This document shows, in pieces, positions 21,741 through 35,400 of a stretch of DNA of 64,000 bases (its first letter is position 1; every line of letters begins with the position of its first letter). The position numbers were made by a program, and so were the translations under genes. This DNA is from Pontederia crassipes. Lineage: Eukaryota > Streptophyta > Magnoliopsida > Commelinales > Pontederiaceae. The notes below the pieces were generated by a model, which ran no database searches, was not told the origin of the DNA, and saw only the letters and a list, made by a program, of their open reading frames with translations. Location: the NCBI GenBank assembly GCA_030549335.1, contig CM060198.1, positions 38,883,853-38,947,852 on the forward strand, given 5' to 3'.

Positions 21741-23800
21741 CCAAAGCTGAACCGTTACAATCAACGATAAAGCTCTTGGGGATTAGACTCTTAGAGTAAG
21801 GTTGAAACCACTAAGTTATAGATACTTATTACAACCTTTGGGTATCCCAAGAGGTGATAGATCCTTTGAACTTTAACTCTATTTCCAACCGAAGTTGAAC
21901 CGTTACAATCAATGATAAAGCTCTTGGGGATTAGAGTCTTAGAGTAAGGTTCAAAGCTCTAAGTTATAGATACTTATTACAACCTTTGTGTATCCCAAGA
22001 GGTGATAGATCCTTAGAACTTTAACTCTATTTTCAACCGAAGTGGAACCGTTACAATCAATGATAAAGCTCTTGGGGATTAGTGTCTTAGAGTAAGGTTC
22101 AAACCACTAAGTTATAGATACTTATTACTACCTTTGGGTATCCCAAGAGGTGATAGATCCTTAGAACTTTAACTCTATTTCCAACCGAAGCTGAACCGTT
22201 ACAATCAATGATAAAGCTCTTGGGGATTAGTCTCTTAGAGTAAGGTTCAAACCACTAAGTTATAGATACTTATTACTACCTTTGGGTATCCCAAGAGGTG
22301 ATAGATCCTTAGAACTTTAACTCTATTTGCAACGGAAGTTGAACCGTTACAATCAATGATAAAGCTCTTGGGGATTAGACTCTTAGAGTACGGTTCAAAC
22401 CACTAAATTATAGATACTTATTACAACTTTTGGGTATCCCAAGAGGTGATAGATCCTTGGAACTTTAACTCTATTTCCAACCGAAGTTGAACCGTTACAA
22501 TCAATGATAAAGCTCTTGGGGATTAGAGTCTTAGAGTAAGGTTCAAACCACTAAGTTATAGATACCTATTACAACCTTTTGGTATCCCGAGAGGTGATAG
22601 ATCCTTAGAACTTTAACTCTATTTCCAACCGAAGTTGAACCGTTACAATCAATGATAAAGCTCTTGGGGATTAGTCTCTTAGAGTAAGGTTCAAACCACT
22701 AAGTTATAGATAATTATTACAACCTTTGGGTATCCCAAGAGGTGATAGATCCTTAGAACTTTAACTCTATTTCCAACCGAAGTTGAACCGTTACAATCAA
22801 TGATAAAGCTCTTGGGGATTAGAGTCTTAGAGTAAGGTTCAAACCACTAAGTTATAGAAACTTATTACAACCTTTGGGTATCCTAAGAGGTGATAGATCC
22901 TTAGAACTTTAACTCTATTCCCAACCGAAGTAGAACCGTTACAATCGATGATAAAGCTCTTGGGGATTAGACTCTTAGAGTAAGGTTGAAACCACTAAGT
23001 TATAGATACTTCTTACAACCTTTTGGTATCCCAAGAGGTGATAGATCCTTAGAACTTTAACTCTATTTCCAACCGAAGTTGAACCGTTACAATCAATGAT
23101 AAAGCTCTTGGGGATTAGAGTCTTAGAGTAAGGTTCAAACCACTAAGTTATACATACTTATTACGACCTTTGGGTATCCTAAGAGGTGATAGATCCTTAG
23201 TACTTTAACTCTATTTCCAACCGAAGTTGAACCGTTACAATCAATGATAAAGCTCTTGGGGATTAGAGTCTTAGAGTAAGGTTCAAACCACTAAGTTATA
23301 GATACTTATTACCACCTTTGGTTATCCCAAGAGGTGATAGATCCTTAGAACTATAACTCTATTTCCAACCGAAGTTAAACCGTTACAATCAATGATAATG
23401 CTCTTGGGGAATAGAGTAAGGTTCAAATCTCTAAGTTATAGATACTTATTACCACCTTTGGGTATCCAAAGAGGTGATAGATCCTTAGAACTTTAACTCT
23501 ATTTCCAATAGAAGTTGAACAGTTACAATCAATGATAAAGCTCTTGGGAATTAGAGTCTTAGAGTAAGGTTTAAACCACTAAGTTATAGATACTTATTAC
23601 TACTTTTGGGTATCCCAAGAGGTGATAGATCCTAAGAACTTTAACTCTATTTCCAACCGAAGCTGAACCGTTACAATCAACGATATAGCTCTTGGGGATT
23701 AGAGTCTTAGAGTATGGTTCAAACCACTAAGTTATAGATACTTATTACAACCTTTGGGTATCCCAAGAGGTGATAGATCCTTAGAACTTTAACTCTATTT
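21741..23800. repeat. 12/14-monomer repeat, copy 2 (2,064 bp offset in right part)
   Basis: Copy 2 follows copy 1 at offset 1,768 up to the CCTTGGAAC monomer (20,683 to 22,451). From the CTATTCCC monomer onward (20,851 to 22,915) the offset is 2,064. The difference, 296 bp, is exactly two monomers: those around 22,560-22,860 with GATACCTATTAC, CCCGAGAGG and GATAATTATTAC. This copy gained two units or the first lost two. Confidence 0.88.
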
Positions 23801-26150
23801 CCAACCGAAGTTGAACCGTTACAATCAATGATAAAGCTCTTGGGGATTAGACTCTAAGAGTAAGGTTCAAACCACTAAGTTATAGATACTTATTACAACC
23901 TTCGGGTATCCTAAGAGGTGATAGATCCTTAGAACTTTAACTCTATTTCCAACCGAAGTTGAACCGTTACAATCAATGATAAAGCTCTTGGGGATTAGAC
24001 CCTTAGAGTAAGGTTGAAACCACTAAGTTATAGATACTTATTACAACCTTTGGGTATCCCAAGAGGTGATAGATCCTTAGAACTTTAACTCTATTTCAAA
24101 CCGAAGTTGAACCGTTACAATCGATGATAAAGCTCTTGGGGATTAGAGTCTTAGAGTAAGGTTCAAACCACTAAGTTATACATACTTATTACAACCTTTG
24201 TGTATCCCAAGAGGTGATAGATCCTTAGAACTTTAACTCTATTTTCAACCGAAGTTGAACCGTTACAATCAATGATAAAGCTCTTGGGGATTAGTGTCTT
24301 AGAGTAAGGTTCAAACCACTAAGTTATAGATACTTATTACTACCTTTGGGTATCCCAAGAGGTGATAGATCCTTAGAACTTTAACTCTATTTGCAACCGA
24401 AGTTGAACCGTTACAATCAATGATAAAGCTCTTGGGGATTAGACTCTTAGAGTAAGGTTCAAACCACTAAATTATAGATACTTATTACAACTTTTGGGTA
24501 TCCCAAGAGGTGATAGATCCTTGGAACTTTAACTCTATTTCCAACCGAAGTTGAACCGTTACAATCAATGATAAAGCTCTTGGGGATTAGAGTCTTAGAG
24601 TAAGGTTCAAACCACTAAGTTATAGATACTTATTACTACCTTTGGTTATCCCAAGAGGTGATAGATCCTTAGAACTTTAACTCTATTTCCAACCGAAGTT
24701 GAACCGTTACAATCAATGATAAAGCTCTTGGGAATTAGAGTCTTAGAGTAAGGTTCAAACCACTAAGTTATAGATACATATTACTACCTTTGGGTATCCC
24801 AAGACGTGATAGATCCTAAGAACTTTAACTCTATTTCCAACCGAAGCTGAACCGTTACAATCAACGATAAAGCTCTTGGGGATTAGACTCTTAGAGTAAG
24901 GTTGAAACCACTAAGTTATAGATACTTATTACAACCTTTGGGTATCCCAAGAGGTGATAGATCCTTTGAACTTTAACTCTATTTCCAACCGAAGTTGAAC
25001 CGTTACAATCAATGATAAAGCTCTTGGGGATTAGAGTCTTAGAGTAAGGTTCAAAGCTCTAAGTTATAGATACTTATTACAACCTTTGTGTATCCCAAGA
25101 GGTGATAGATCCTTAGAACTTTAACTCTATTTTCAACCGAAGTTGAACCGTTACAATCAATGATAAAGCTCTTGGGGATTAGTGTCTTAGAGTAAGGTTC
25201 AAACCACTAAGTTATAGATACTTATTACTACCTTTGGGTATCCCAAGAGGTGATAGATCCTTAGAACTTTAACTCTATTTCCAACCGAAGCTGAACCGTT
25301 ACAATCAATGATAAAGCTCTTTGGGATTAGAGTCTTAGAGTAAGGTTCAAACCACTAAGTTATAGATACTTATTACAACCTTTGGGTATCCCAAGAGGTG
25401 ATAGATCCTTTGAACTTTAACTCTATTTCCAACCGAAGTTGAACCGTTACAATCAATGATAAAGCTCTTGGGGATTAGAGTCTTAGAGTAAGGTTCAAAT
25501 CTCTAAGTTATAGATACTTATTACAACCTTTGTGTATCCCAAGAGGTGATAGATCCTTAGAACTTTAACTCTATTTTCAACCGAAGTTGAACCGTTACAA
25601 TCAATGATAAAGCTCTTGGGGATTAGTGTCTTAGAGTAAGGTTCAAACCACTAAGTTATAGATACTTATTACTACCTTTGGGTATCCCAAGAGGTGATAG
25701 ATCCTTAGAACTTTAACTCTATTTCCAAACGAAGCTGAACCGTTACAATCAACGATAAAGCTCTTGGGGATTAGAGTCTTAGAGTATGGTTCAAACCACT
25801 AAGTTATACATACTTATTACAACCTTTGGGTATCCGAAGAGGTGATAGATCCTTAGAACTTTAACTCTATTTCAATCGAAGTTGAACAGTTACAATCAAT
25901 GATAAAGCTCTTGGGAATTAGAGTCTTAGAGTAAGGTTCAAACCACTAAGTTATAGATACTTATTACTACTTTTGGGTATCCCAAGAGGTGATAGATCCT
26001 AAGAACTTTAACTCTATTTCCAACCGAAGCTGAACCGTTACAATCAACGATATAGCTCTTGGGGATTAGAGTCTTAGAGTATGGTTCAAACCACTAAGTT
26101 ATAGATACTTATTACAACCTTTGGGTATCCCAAGAGGTGATAGATCCTTA
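23200..26150. repeat. 20-monomer B repeat (2,951 bp), copy 1
   Basis: Variants recur 2,951 bp downstream: the 140-bp monomer (23,405 to 26,356), CCTTCGGGTATCC (23,900 to 26,851), CGATGATAAAG, GATACATATTAC, AGACGTGATAG (24,802 to 27,753) and TTTCAATCGAAG (25,870 to 28,821). Twenty monomers would be 2,960; the missing 9 bp are the 8-bp deletion and one 1-bp deletion. The left edge is set by TTACGACC at about 23,161, absent from copy 2. Confidence 0.9.
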
Positions 26151-29110
26151 GAACTTTAACTCTATTTCCAACCGAAGTTGAACCGTTACAATCAATGATA
26201 AAGCTCTTGGGGATTAGAGTCTTAGAGTAAGGTTCAAACCACTAAGTTATAGATACTTATTACCACCTTTGGTTATCCCAAGAGGTGATAGATCCTTAGA
26301 ACTATAACTCTATTTCCAACCGAAGTTAAACCGTTACAATCAATGATAATGCTCTTGGGGAATAGAGTAAGGTTCAAATCTCTAAGTTATAGATACTTAT
26401 TACCACCTTTGGGTATCCAAAGAGGTGATAGATCCTTAGAACTTTAACTCTATTTCCAATAGAAGTTGAACAGTTACAATCAATGATAAAGCTCTTGGGA
26501 ATTAGAGTCTTAGAGTAAGGTTTAAACCACTAAGTTATAGATACTTATTACTACTTTTGGGTATCCCAAGAGGTGATAGATCCTAAGAACTTTAACTCTA
26601 TTTCCAACCGAAGCTGAACCGTTACAATCAACGATATAGCTCTTGGGGATTAGAGTCTTAGAGTATGGTTCAAACCACTAAGTTATAGATACTTATTACA
26701 ACCTTTGGGTATCCCAAGAGGTGATAGATCCTTAGAACTTTAACTCTATTTCCAACCGAAGTTGAACCGTTACAATCAATGATAAAGCTCTTGGGGATTA
26801 GACTCTAAGAGTAAGGTTCAAACCACTAAGTTATAGATACTTATTACAACCTTCGGGTATCCTAAGAGGTGATAGATCCTTAGAACTTTAACTCTATTTC
26901 CAACCGAAGTTGAACCGTTACAATCAATGATAAAGCTCTTGGGGATTAGACCCTTAGAGTAAGGTTGAAACCACTAAGTTATAGATACTTATTACAACCT
27001 TTGAGTATCCCAAGAGGTGATAGATCCTTAGAACTTTAACTCTATTTCAAACCGAAGTTGAACCGTTACAATCGATGATAAAGCTCTTGGGGATTAGAGT
27101 CTTAGAGTAAGGTTCAAACCACTAAGTTATACATACTTATTACAACCTTTGTGTATCCCAAGAGGTGATAGATCCTTAGAACTTTAACTCTATTTTCAAC
27201 CGAAGTTGAACCGTTACAATCAATGATAAAGCTCTTGGGGATTAGTGTCTTAGAGTAAGGTTCAAACCACTAAGTTATAGATACTTATTACTACCTTTGG
27301 GTATCCCAAGAGGTGATAGATCCTTAGAACTTTAACTCTATTTGCAACCGAAGTTGAACCGTTACAATCAATGATAAAGCTCTTGGGGATTAGACTCTTA
27401 GAGTAAGGTTCAAACCACTAAATTATAGATACTTATTACAACTTTTGGGTATCCCAAGAGGTGATAGATCCTTGGAACTTTAACTCTATTTCCAACCGAA
27501 GTTGAACCGTTACAATCAATGATAAAGCTCTTGGGGATTAGAGTCTTAGAGTAAGGTTCAAACCACTAAGTTATAGATACTTATTACTACCTTTGGTTAT
27601 CCCAAGAGGTGATAGATCCTTAGAACTTTAACTCTATTTCCAACCGAAGTTGAACCGTTACAATCAATGATAAAGCTCTTGGGAATTAGAGTCTTAGAGT
27701 AAGGTTCAAACCACTAAGTTATAGATACATATTACTACCTTTGGGTATCCCAAGACGTGATAGATCCTAAGAACTTTAACTCTATTTCCAACCGAAGCTG
27801 AACCGTTACAATCAACGATAAAGCTCTTGGGGATTAGACTCTTAGAGTAAGGTTGAAACCACTAAGTTATAGATACTTATTACAACCTTTGGGTATCCCA
27901 AGAGGTGATAGATCCTTTGAACTTTAACTCTATTTCCAACCGAAGTTGAACCGTTACAATCAATGATAAAGCTCTTGGGGATTAGAGTCTTAGAGTAAGG
28001 TTCAAAGCTCTAAGTTATAGATACTTATTACAACCTTTGTGTATCCCAAGAGGTGATAGATCCTTAGAACTTTAACTCTATTTTCAACCGAAGTTGAACC
28101 GTTACAATCAATGATAAAGCTCTTGGGGATTAGTGTCTTAGAGTAAGGTTCAAACCACTAAGTTATAGATACTTATTACTACCTTTGGGTATCCCAAGAG
28201 GTGATAGATCCTTAGAACTTTAACTCTATTTCCAACCGAAGCTGAACCGTTACAATCAATGATAAAGCTCTTTGGGATTAGAGTCTTAGAGTAAGGTTCA
28301 AACCACTAAGTTATAGATACTTATTACAACCTTTGGGTATCCCAAGAGGTGATAGATCCTTTGAACTTTAACTCTATTTCCAACCGAAGTTGAACCGTTA
28401 CAATCAATGATAAAGCTCTTGGGGATTAGAGTCTTAGAGTAAGGTTCAAATCTCTAAGTTATAGATACTTATTACAACCTTTGTGTATCCCAAGAGGTGA
28501 TAGATCCTTAGAACTTTAACTCTATTTTCAACCGAAGTTGAACCGTTACAATCAATGATAAAGCTCTTGGGGATTAGTGTCTTAGAGTAAGGTTCAAACC
28601 ACTAAGTTATAGATACTTATTACTACCTTTGGGTATCCCAAGAGGTGATAGATCCTTAGAACTTTAACTCTATTTCCAAACGAAGCTGAACCGTTACAAT
28701 CAACGATAAAGCTCTTGGGGATTAGAGTCTTAGAGTATGGTTCAAACCACTAAGTTATACAAACTTATTACAACCTTTGGGTATCCGAAGAGGTGATAGA
28801 TCCTTAGAACTTTAACTCTATTTCAATCGAAGTTGAACAGTTACAATCAATGATAAAGCTCTTGGGAATTAGAGTCTTAGAGTAAGGTTCAAACCACTAA
28901 GTTATAGATACTTATTACTACTTTTGGGTATCCCAAGAGGTGATAGATCCTAAGAACTTTAACTCTATTTCCAACCGAAGCTGAACCGTTACAATCAACG
29001 ATATAGCTCTTGGGGATTAGAGTCTTAGAGTATGGTTCAAACCACTAAGTTATAGATACTTATTACAACCTTTGGGTATCCCAAGAGGTGATAGATCCTT
29101 AGAACTTTAA
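26151..29110. repeat. 20-monomer B repeat (2,951 bp), copy 2
   Basis: Directly adjoins copy 1 and carries the same variant series with very few differences (TTTGAGTATCC at about 27,001, ATACAAACTTATTAC at about 28,757). That near-identity suggests a recent duplication. After about 29,110 the CCGAATTTGAACC monomer and TTTGTGCATCCC start a different series. Confidence 0.9.
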
Positions 29111-32100
29111 CTCTATTTCCAACCGAATTTGAACCGTTACAATCAATGATAAAGCTCTTGGGGATTAGAGTCTTAGAGTAAGGTTCAAACCACTAAGTTA
29201 TACATACTTATTACAACCTTTGTGCATCCCAAGAGGTGATAGATCCTTAGAACTTTAACTCTATTTCCAACCGAAGTTGAACCGTTACAATCAATGATAA
29301 AGTTCTTGGGGATTAGAGTCTTAGAGTAAGGTTCAAACCACTAAGTTATAGATACTTATTACTACCTTTGCGTATCCCAAGAGGTGATAGATCCTTAGAA
29401 CTTTAACTCTATTTCCAACCGAAGTTGAACCGTTACAATCAATGATAAAGCTCTTGGGGATTAGATTCTTAGAGTAAGGTTCAAACCACTAAGTTATAGA
29501 AACTTATTACAACCTTTGGGTATCCTAAGAGGTGATAGATCCTTAGAACTTTAACTCTATTCCCAACCGAAGTAGAACCGTTACAATCGATGATAAAGCT
29601 CTTGGGATTAGAGTCTTAGAGTAAGGTTCAAACCACTAAGTTATAGATACTTATTACTACCTTTGGGTATCCTAAGAGGTGATAGATCCTTAGAACTTTA
29701 ACTCTATTTGCAACCGAAGTTGAACCGTTACAATCAATGATAAAGCTCTTGGGGATTAGACTCTTAGAGTAAGGTTCAAACCACTAAATTATAGATACTT
29801 ATTACAACTTTTGGGTATCCCAAGAGGTGATAGATCCTTGGAACTTTAACTCTATTTCCAACCGAAGTTGAACCGTTACAATCAATGATAAAGCTCTTGG
29901 GGATTAGAGTCTTAGAGTAAGGTTCAAACCACTAAGTTATAGATACTTATTACTACCTTTGGTTATCCCAAGAGGTGATAGATCCTCGAACTTTAACTCT
30001 ATTTCCAACCGAAGTTGAACCGTTACAATCAATGATAAAGCTCTTGGGAATTAGAGTCTTAGAGTAAGGTTCAAACCACTAAGTTATAGATACTTATTAC
30101 TACCTTTGGGTATCCCAAGACGTGATAGATCCTAAGAACTTTAACTCTATTTCCAACCGAAGCTGAACCGTTACAATCAACGATAAAACTCTTGGGGATT
30201 AGACTCTTAGAGTAAGGTTGAAACCACTAAGTTATAGATACTTATTACAACCTTTGGGTATCCCAAGAGGTGATAGATCCTTTGAACTTTAACTCTATTT
30301 CCAACCGAAGTTGAACCGTTACAATCAATGATAAAGCTCTTGGGGATTAGAGTCTTAGAGTAAGGTTCAAAGCTCTAAGTTATAGATACTTATTACAACC
30401 TTTGTGTATCCCAAGAGGTGATAGATCCTTAGAACTTTAACTCTATTTTCAACCGAAGTTGAACCGTTACAATCAATGATAAAGCTCTTGGGGATTAGTG
30501 TCTTAGAGTAAGGTTCAAACCACTAAGTTATAGATACTTATTACTACCTTTGGGTATCCCAAGAGGTGATAGATCCTTAGAACTTTAACTCTATTTTCAA
30601 CCGAAGCTGAACCGTTACAATCAACGATAAAGCTCTTGGGGATTAGAGTCTTAGAGTATGGTTCAAACCACTAAGTTATACATACTTATTACAACCTTTG
30701 GGTATCCGAAGAGGTGATAGATCCTTAGAACTTTAACTCTATTTCAACCGAAGTTGAACCGTTACAATCAATGATAAAGCTCTTGGGGATTAGACTCTTA
30801 GAGTAAGGTTCAAACCACAAAGTTATAGATACTTATTACTACCTTTGGGTATCCCAAGACGTGATAGATCCTAAGAACTTTAACTCTATTTTCACCGAAG
30901 CTAAACCGTTACAATCAACGATAAAGCTCTTGGGGATTAGACTCTTAGAGTAAGGTTGAAACCACTAAGTTATAGATACTTATTACAACCTTTGGGTATC
31001 CCAAGAGTTGATAGATCCTTTGAACTTTAACTCTATTTCCAACTGAAGTTGAACCGTTACAATCAATGATAAAGCTCTTGGGGATTAGAGTCTTAGAGTA
31101 AGGTTCAAAGCTCTAAGTTATAGATACTTATTACAACCTTTGTGTATCCCAAGAGGTTATAGATCCTTAGAACTTTAACTCTATTTTCAACCGAAGTTGA
31201 ACCGTTACAATCAATGATAAAGCTCTTGGGGATTAGTGTCTTAGAGTAAGGTTCAAACCACTAAGTTATAGATACTTATTACTACCTTTGGGTATCCCAA
31301 GAGGTGATAGATCCTTAGAACTTTAACTCTATTTCCAAACGAAGCTGAACCGTTACAATCAACGATAAAGCTCTTGGGGATTAGAGTCTTAGAGTATGGT
31401 TCAAACCACTAAGTTATACATACTTATTACAACCTTTGGGTATCCGAAGAGGTGATAGATCCTTAGAACTTTAACTCTATTTCAACCGAAGTTGAACCGT
31501 TACAATCAATGATAAAACTCTTGGGGATTAGACTCTTAGAGTAAGGTTCAAACCACAAAGTTATAGATACTTATTACAAACCTTTGGGTATCCTAAGAGG
31601 TGATAGATCCTTAGAACTTTAACTCTATTTCCAACCGAAGTTGAACCGTTACAATCAATGATAAAGCTCTTGGGGATTAGAGTCTTAGAGTAAGGTTCAA
31701 ACCACTAAGTTATAGAAACTTATTACAACCTTTGGGTATCCTAAGAGGTGATAGATCCTTAGAACTTTAACTCTATTCCCAACCGAAGTAGAACCGTTAC
31801 AATCGATGATAAAGCTCTTGGGGATTAGACTCTTAGAGTAAGGTTGAAACCACTAAGTTATAGATACTTATTACAACCTTTTGGTATCCCGAGAGGTGAT
31901 AGATCCTTAGAACTTTAACTCTATTTCCAACCGAAGTTGAACCGTTACAATCAATGATAAAGCTCTTGGGGATTAGAGTCTTAGAGTAAGGTTCAAACCA
32001 CTAAGTTATAGATAATTATTACAACCTTTGGGTATCCCAAGAGGGGATAGATCCTTAGAACTTTAACTCTATTTGCAACCGAAGTTGAACCGTTACAATC

Positions 32101-32404
32101 AATGATAAAGCTCTTGATTAGAGTCTTAGAGTAAGGTTCAAACCACTAAGTTATAGAAACTTATTACAACCTTTGGGTATCCTAAGAGGTGATAGATCCT
32201 TAGAACTTTAACTCTATTCCCAACCGAAGTAGAACCGTTACAATCGATGATAAAGCTCTTGGGGATTAGACTCTTAGAGTAAGGTTGAAACCACTAAGTT
32301 ATAGATACTTATTACAACCTTTTGGTATCCCAAGAGGTGATAGATCCTTAGAACTTTAACTCTATTTCCAACCGAAGTTGAACCGTTACAATCAATGATA
32401 AAGC
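29111..32404. repeat. B block built of short rearranged cassettes
   Basis: About 22 monomers that are not one copy of any single larger unit. They combine pieces seen elsewhere: TTTGTGCATCC, CTATTCCC with CGATGATAAAG, the CCTTGGAAC monomer, and two closely spaced AGACGTGATAG cassettes (30,119 and 30,857). Local length changes include CTTGGGATTAG (29,606), GATCCTCGAAC (29,983), CAAACCTTTGGG (31,577) and CTCTTGATTAG (32,111, loss of three G). Confidence 0.8.
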
Positions 32405-35400
32405 TCTTGGGGATTAGATTCTTAGAGTAAGGTTCAAACCACTAAGTTATAGATACTTATTACAACCTTTGGGTATCCTAAGAGGTGATAGATCCTTAGA
32501 ACTATAACTCTATTTCCAACCGAAGTTAAACTGTTACAATCAATGATAATGCTCTTGGGGAATAGAGTAAGGTTCAAATCTCTAAGTTATAGATACTTAT
32601 TACCACCTTTGGGTATCCAAAGAGGTGATAGATCCTTAGAACTTTAACTCTATTTCCAATCGAAGTTGAACAGTTACAATCAATGATAAAGCTCTTGGGA
32701 ATTAGAGTCTTAGAGTAAGGTTCAAACCACTAAGTTATAGATACTTATTACTACTTTTGGGTATCCCAAGAGGTGATAGATCCTAAGAACTTTAACTCTA
32801 TTTCCAACCGAAGCTGAACAGTTACAATCAACGATATAGCTCTTGGGGATTAGAGTCTTAGAGTATGGTTCAAACCACTAAGTTATAGATACTTATTACA
32901 ACCTTTGGGTATCCCAAGAGGTGATAGATCCTTAGAACTTTAACTCTATTTCAAACCGAAGTTGAACCGTTACAATCGATGATAAAGCTCTTGGGGATTA
33001 GAGTCTTAGAGTAAGGTTCAAACCACTAAGTTATACATACTTATTACAACCTTTGTGCATCCCAAGAGGTGATAGATCCTTAGAACTTTAACTCTATTTC
33101 CAACCGAAGTTGAACCGTTACAATCAATGATAAAGCTCTTGGGGATTAGAGTCTTAGAGTAAGGTTCAAACCACTAAGTTATAGATACTTATTACTACCT
33201 TTGGGTATCCCAAGAGGTGATAGATCCTTAGAACTTTAACTCTATTTGCAACCGAAGTTGAACCGTTACAATCAATGATAAAGCTCTTGGGGATTAGACT
33301 CTTAGAGTAAGGTTCAAACGACTAAATTATAGATATTTATTACAACTTTTGGGTATCCCAAGAGGTGATAGATCCTTGGAACTTTAACTCTATTTCCAAC
33401 CGAAGTTGAACCGTTACAATCAATGATAAAGCTCTTGGGGATTAGAGTCTTAGAGTAAGGTTCAAACCACTAAGTTATAGATACTTATTACTACCTTTGG
33501 TTATCCCAAGAGGTGATAGATTCTTAGAACTTTAACTCTATTTCCAACCGAAGTTGAACCGTTACAATCAATGATAAAGCTCTTGGGAATTAGAGTCTTA
33601 GAGTAAGGTTCAAACCACTAAGTTATAGATACTTATTACTACCTTTGGGTATCCCAAGACGTGATAGATCCTAAGAACTTTAACTCTATTTCCAACCGAA
33701 GCTGAACCGTTACAATCAACGATAAAGCTCTTGGGGATTAGACTCTTAGAGTAAGGTTGAAACCACTAAGTTATAGATACTTATTACAACCTTTGGGTAT
33801 CCCAAGAGGTGATAGATCCTTTGAACTTTAACTCTATTTCCAACCGAAGTTGAACCGTTACAATCAATGATAAAGCTCTTGGGGATTAGAGTCTTAGAGT
33901 AAGGTTCAAAGCTCTAAGTTATAGATACTTATTACAACCTTTGTGTATCCCAAGAGGTGATACATCCTTAGAACTTTAACTCTATTTTCAACCGAAGTTG
34001 AACCGTTACAATCAATGATAAAGCTCTTGGGGATTAGTGTCTTAGAATAAGGTTCAAACCACTAAGTTATAGATACTTATTACTACCTTTGGGTATCCCA
34101 AGAGGTGATAGATCCTTAGAACTTTAACTCTATTTCCAACCGAAGCTGAACCGTTACAATCAATGATAAAGCTCTTGGGGATTAGAGTCTTAGAGTAAGG
34201 TTCAAACCACTAGGTTATAGATACTTATTACTACCTTTGGGTATCCAAAGAGATGATAGATCCTTAGAACTTTAACTCTATTTCCAATCGAAGTTGAACA
34301 GTTACAATCAATGATAAAGCTCTTGGGAATTAGAGTCTTAGAGTAAGGTTCAAACCACTAAGTTATAGATACTTATTACTACCTTTGGGTATCCCAAGAC
34401 GTGATAGATCCTAAGAACTTTAACTCTATTTCCACCGAAGCTGAACCGTTACAATCAACGATAAAGCTCTTGGGGATTAGACTCTTAGAGTAAGGTTGAA
34501 ACCACTAAGTTATAGATACTTATTACAACCTTTGGGTATCCCAAGAGGTGATAGATCCTTACAACTTTAACTCTATTTTCAACCGAAGTTGAACCGTTAC
34601 AATCAATGATAAAGCTCTTGGGGATTAGTGTCTTAGAGTAAGGTTCAAACCACTAAGTTATAGATACTTATTACTACCTTTGGGTATCCCAAGAGGTGAT
34701 AGATCCTTAAAACTTTAACTCTATTTCCAAACGAAGCTGAACCGTTACAATCAACGATAAAGCTCTTGGGGATTAGAGTCTTAGAGTATGGTTCAAACCA
34801 CTAAGTTATACATACTTATTACAACCTTTGGGTATCCGAAGAGGTGATAGATCCTTAGAACTTTAACTCTATTTCCAATCGAAGTTGAACAGTTACAATC
34901 AATGATAAAGCTCTTGGGAATTAGAGTCTTAGAGTAAGGTTCAAACCACTAAGTTATAGATACTTATTACTACCTTTGGGTATCCCAAGACGTGATAGAT
35001 CCTAAGAACTTTAACTCTATTTCCAACCGAAGCTGAACCGTTACAATCAACGATAAAGCTCTTGGGGATTAGACTCTTAGAGTAAGGTTGAAACCACTAA
35101 GTTATAGATACTTATTACAACCTTTGGGTATCCCAAGAGGTGATAGATCCTTTGAACTTTAACTCTATTTCCAACCGAAGTTGAACCGTTACAATCAATG
35201 ATAAAGCTCTTGGGGATTAGAGTCTTAGAGTAAGGTTCAAAGCTCTAAGTTATAGATACTTATTACAACCTTTGTGTATCCCAAGAGGTGATAGATCCTT
35301 AGAACTTTAACTCTATTTTCAACCGAAGTTGAACCGTTACAATCAATGATAAAGCTCTTGGGGATTAGTGTCTTAGAGTAAGGTTCAAACCACTAAGTTA

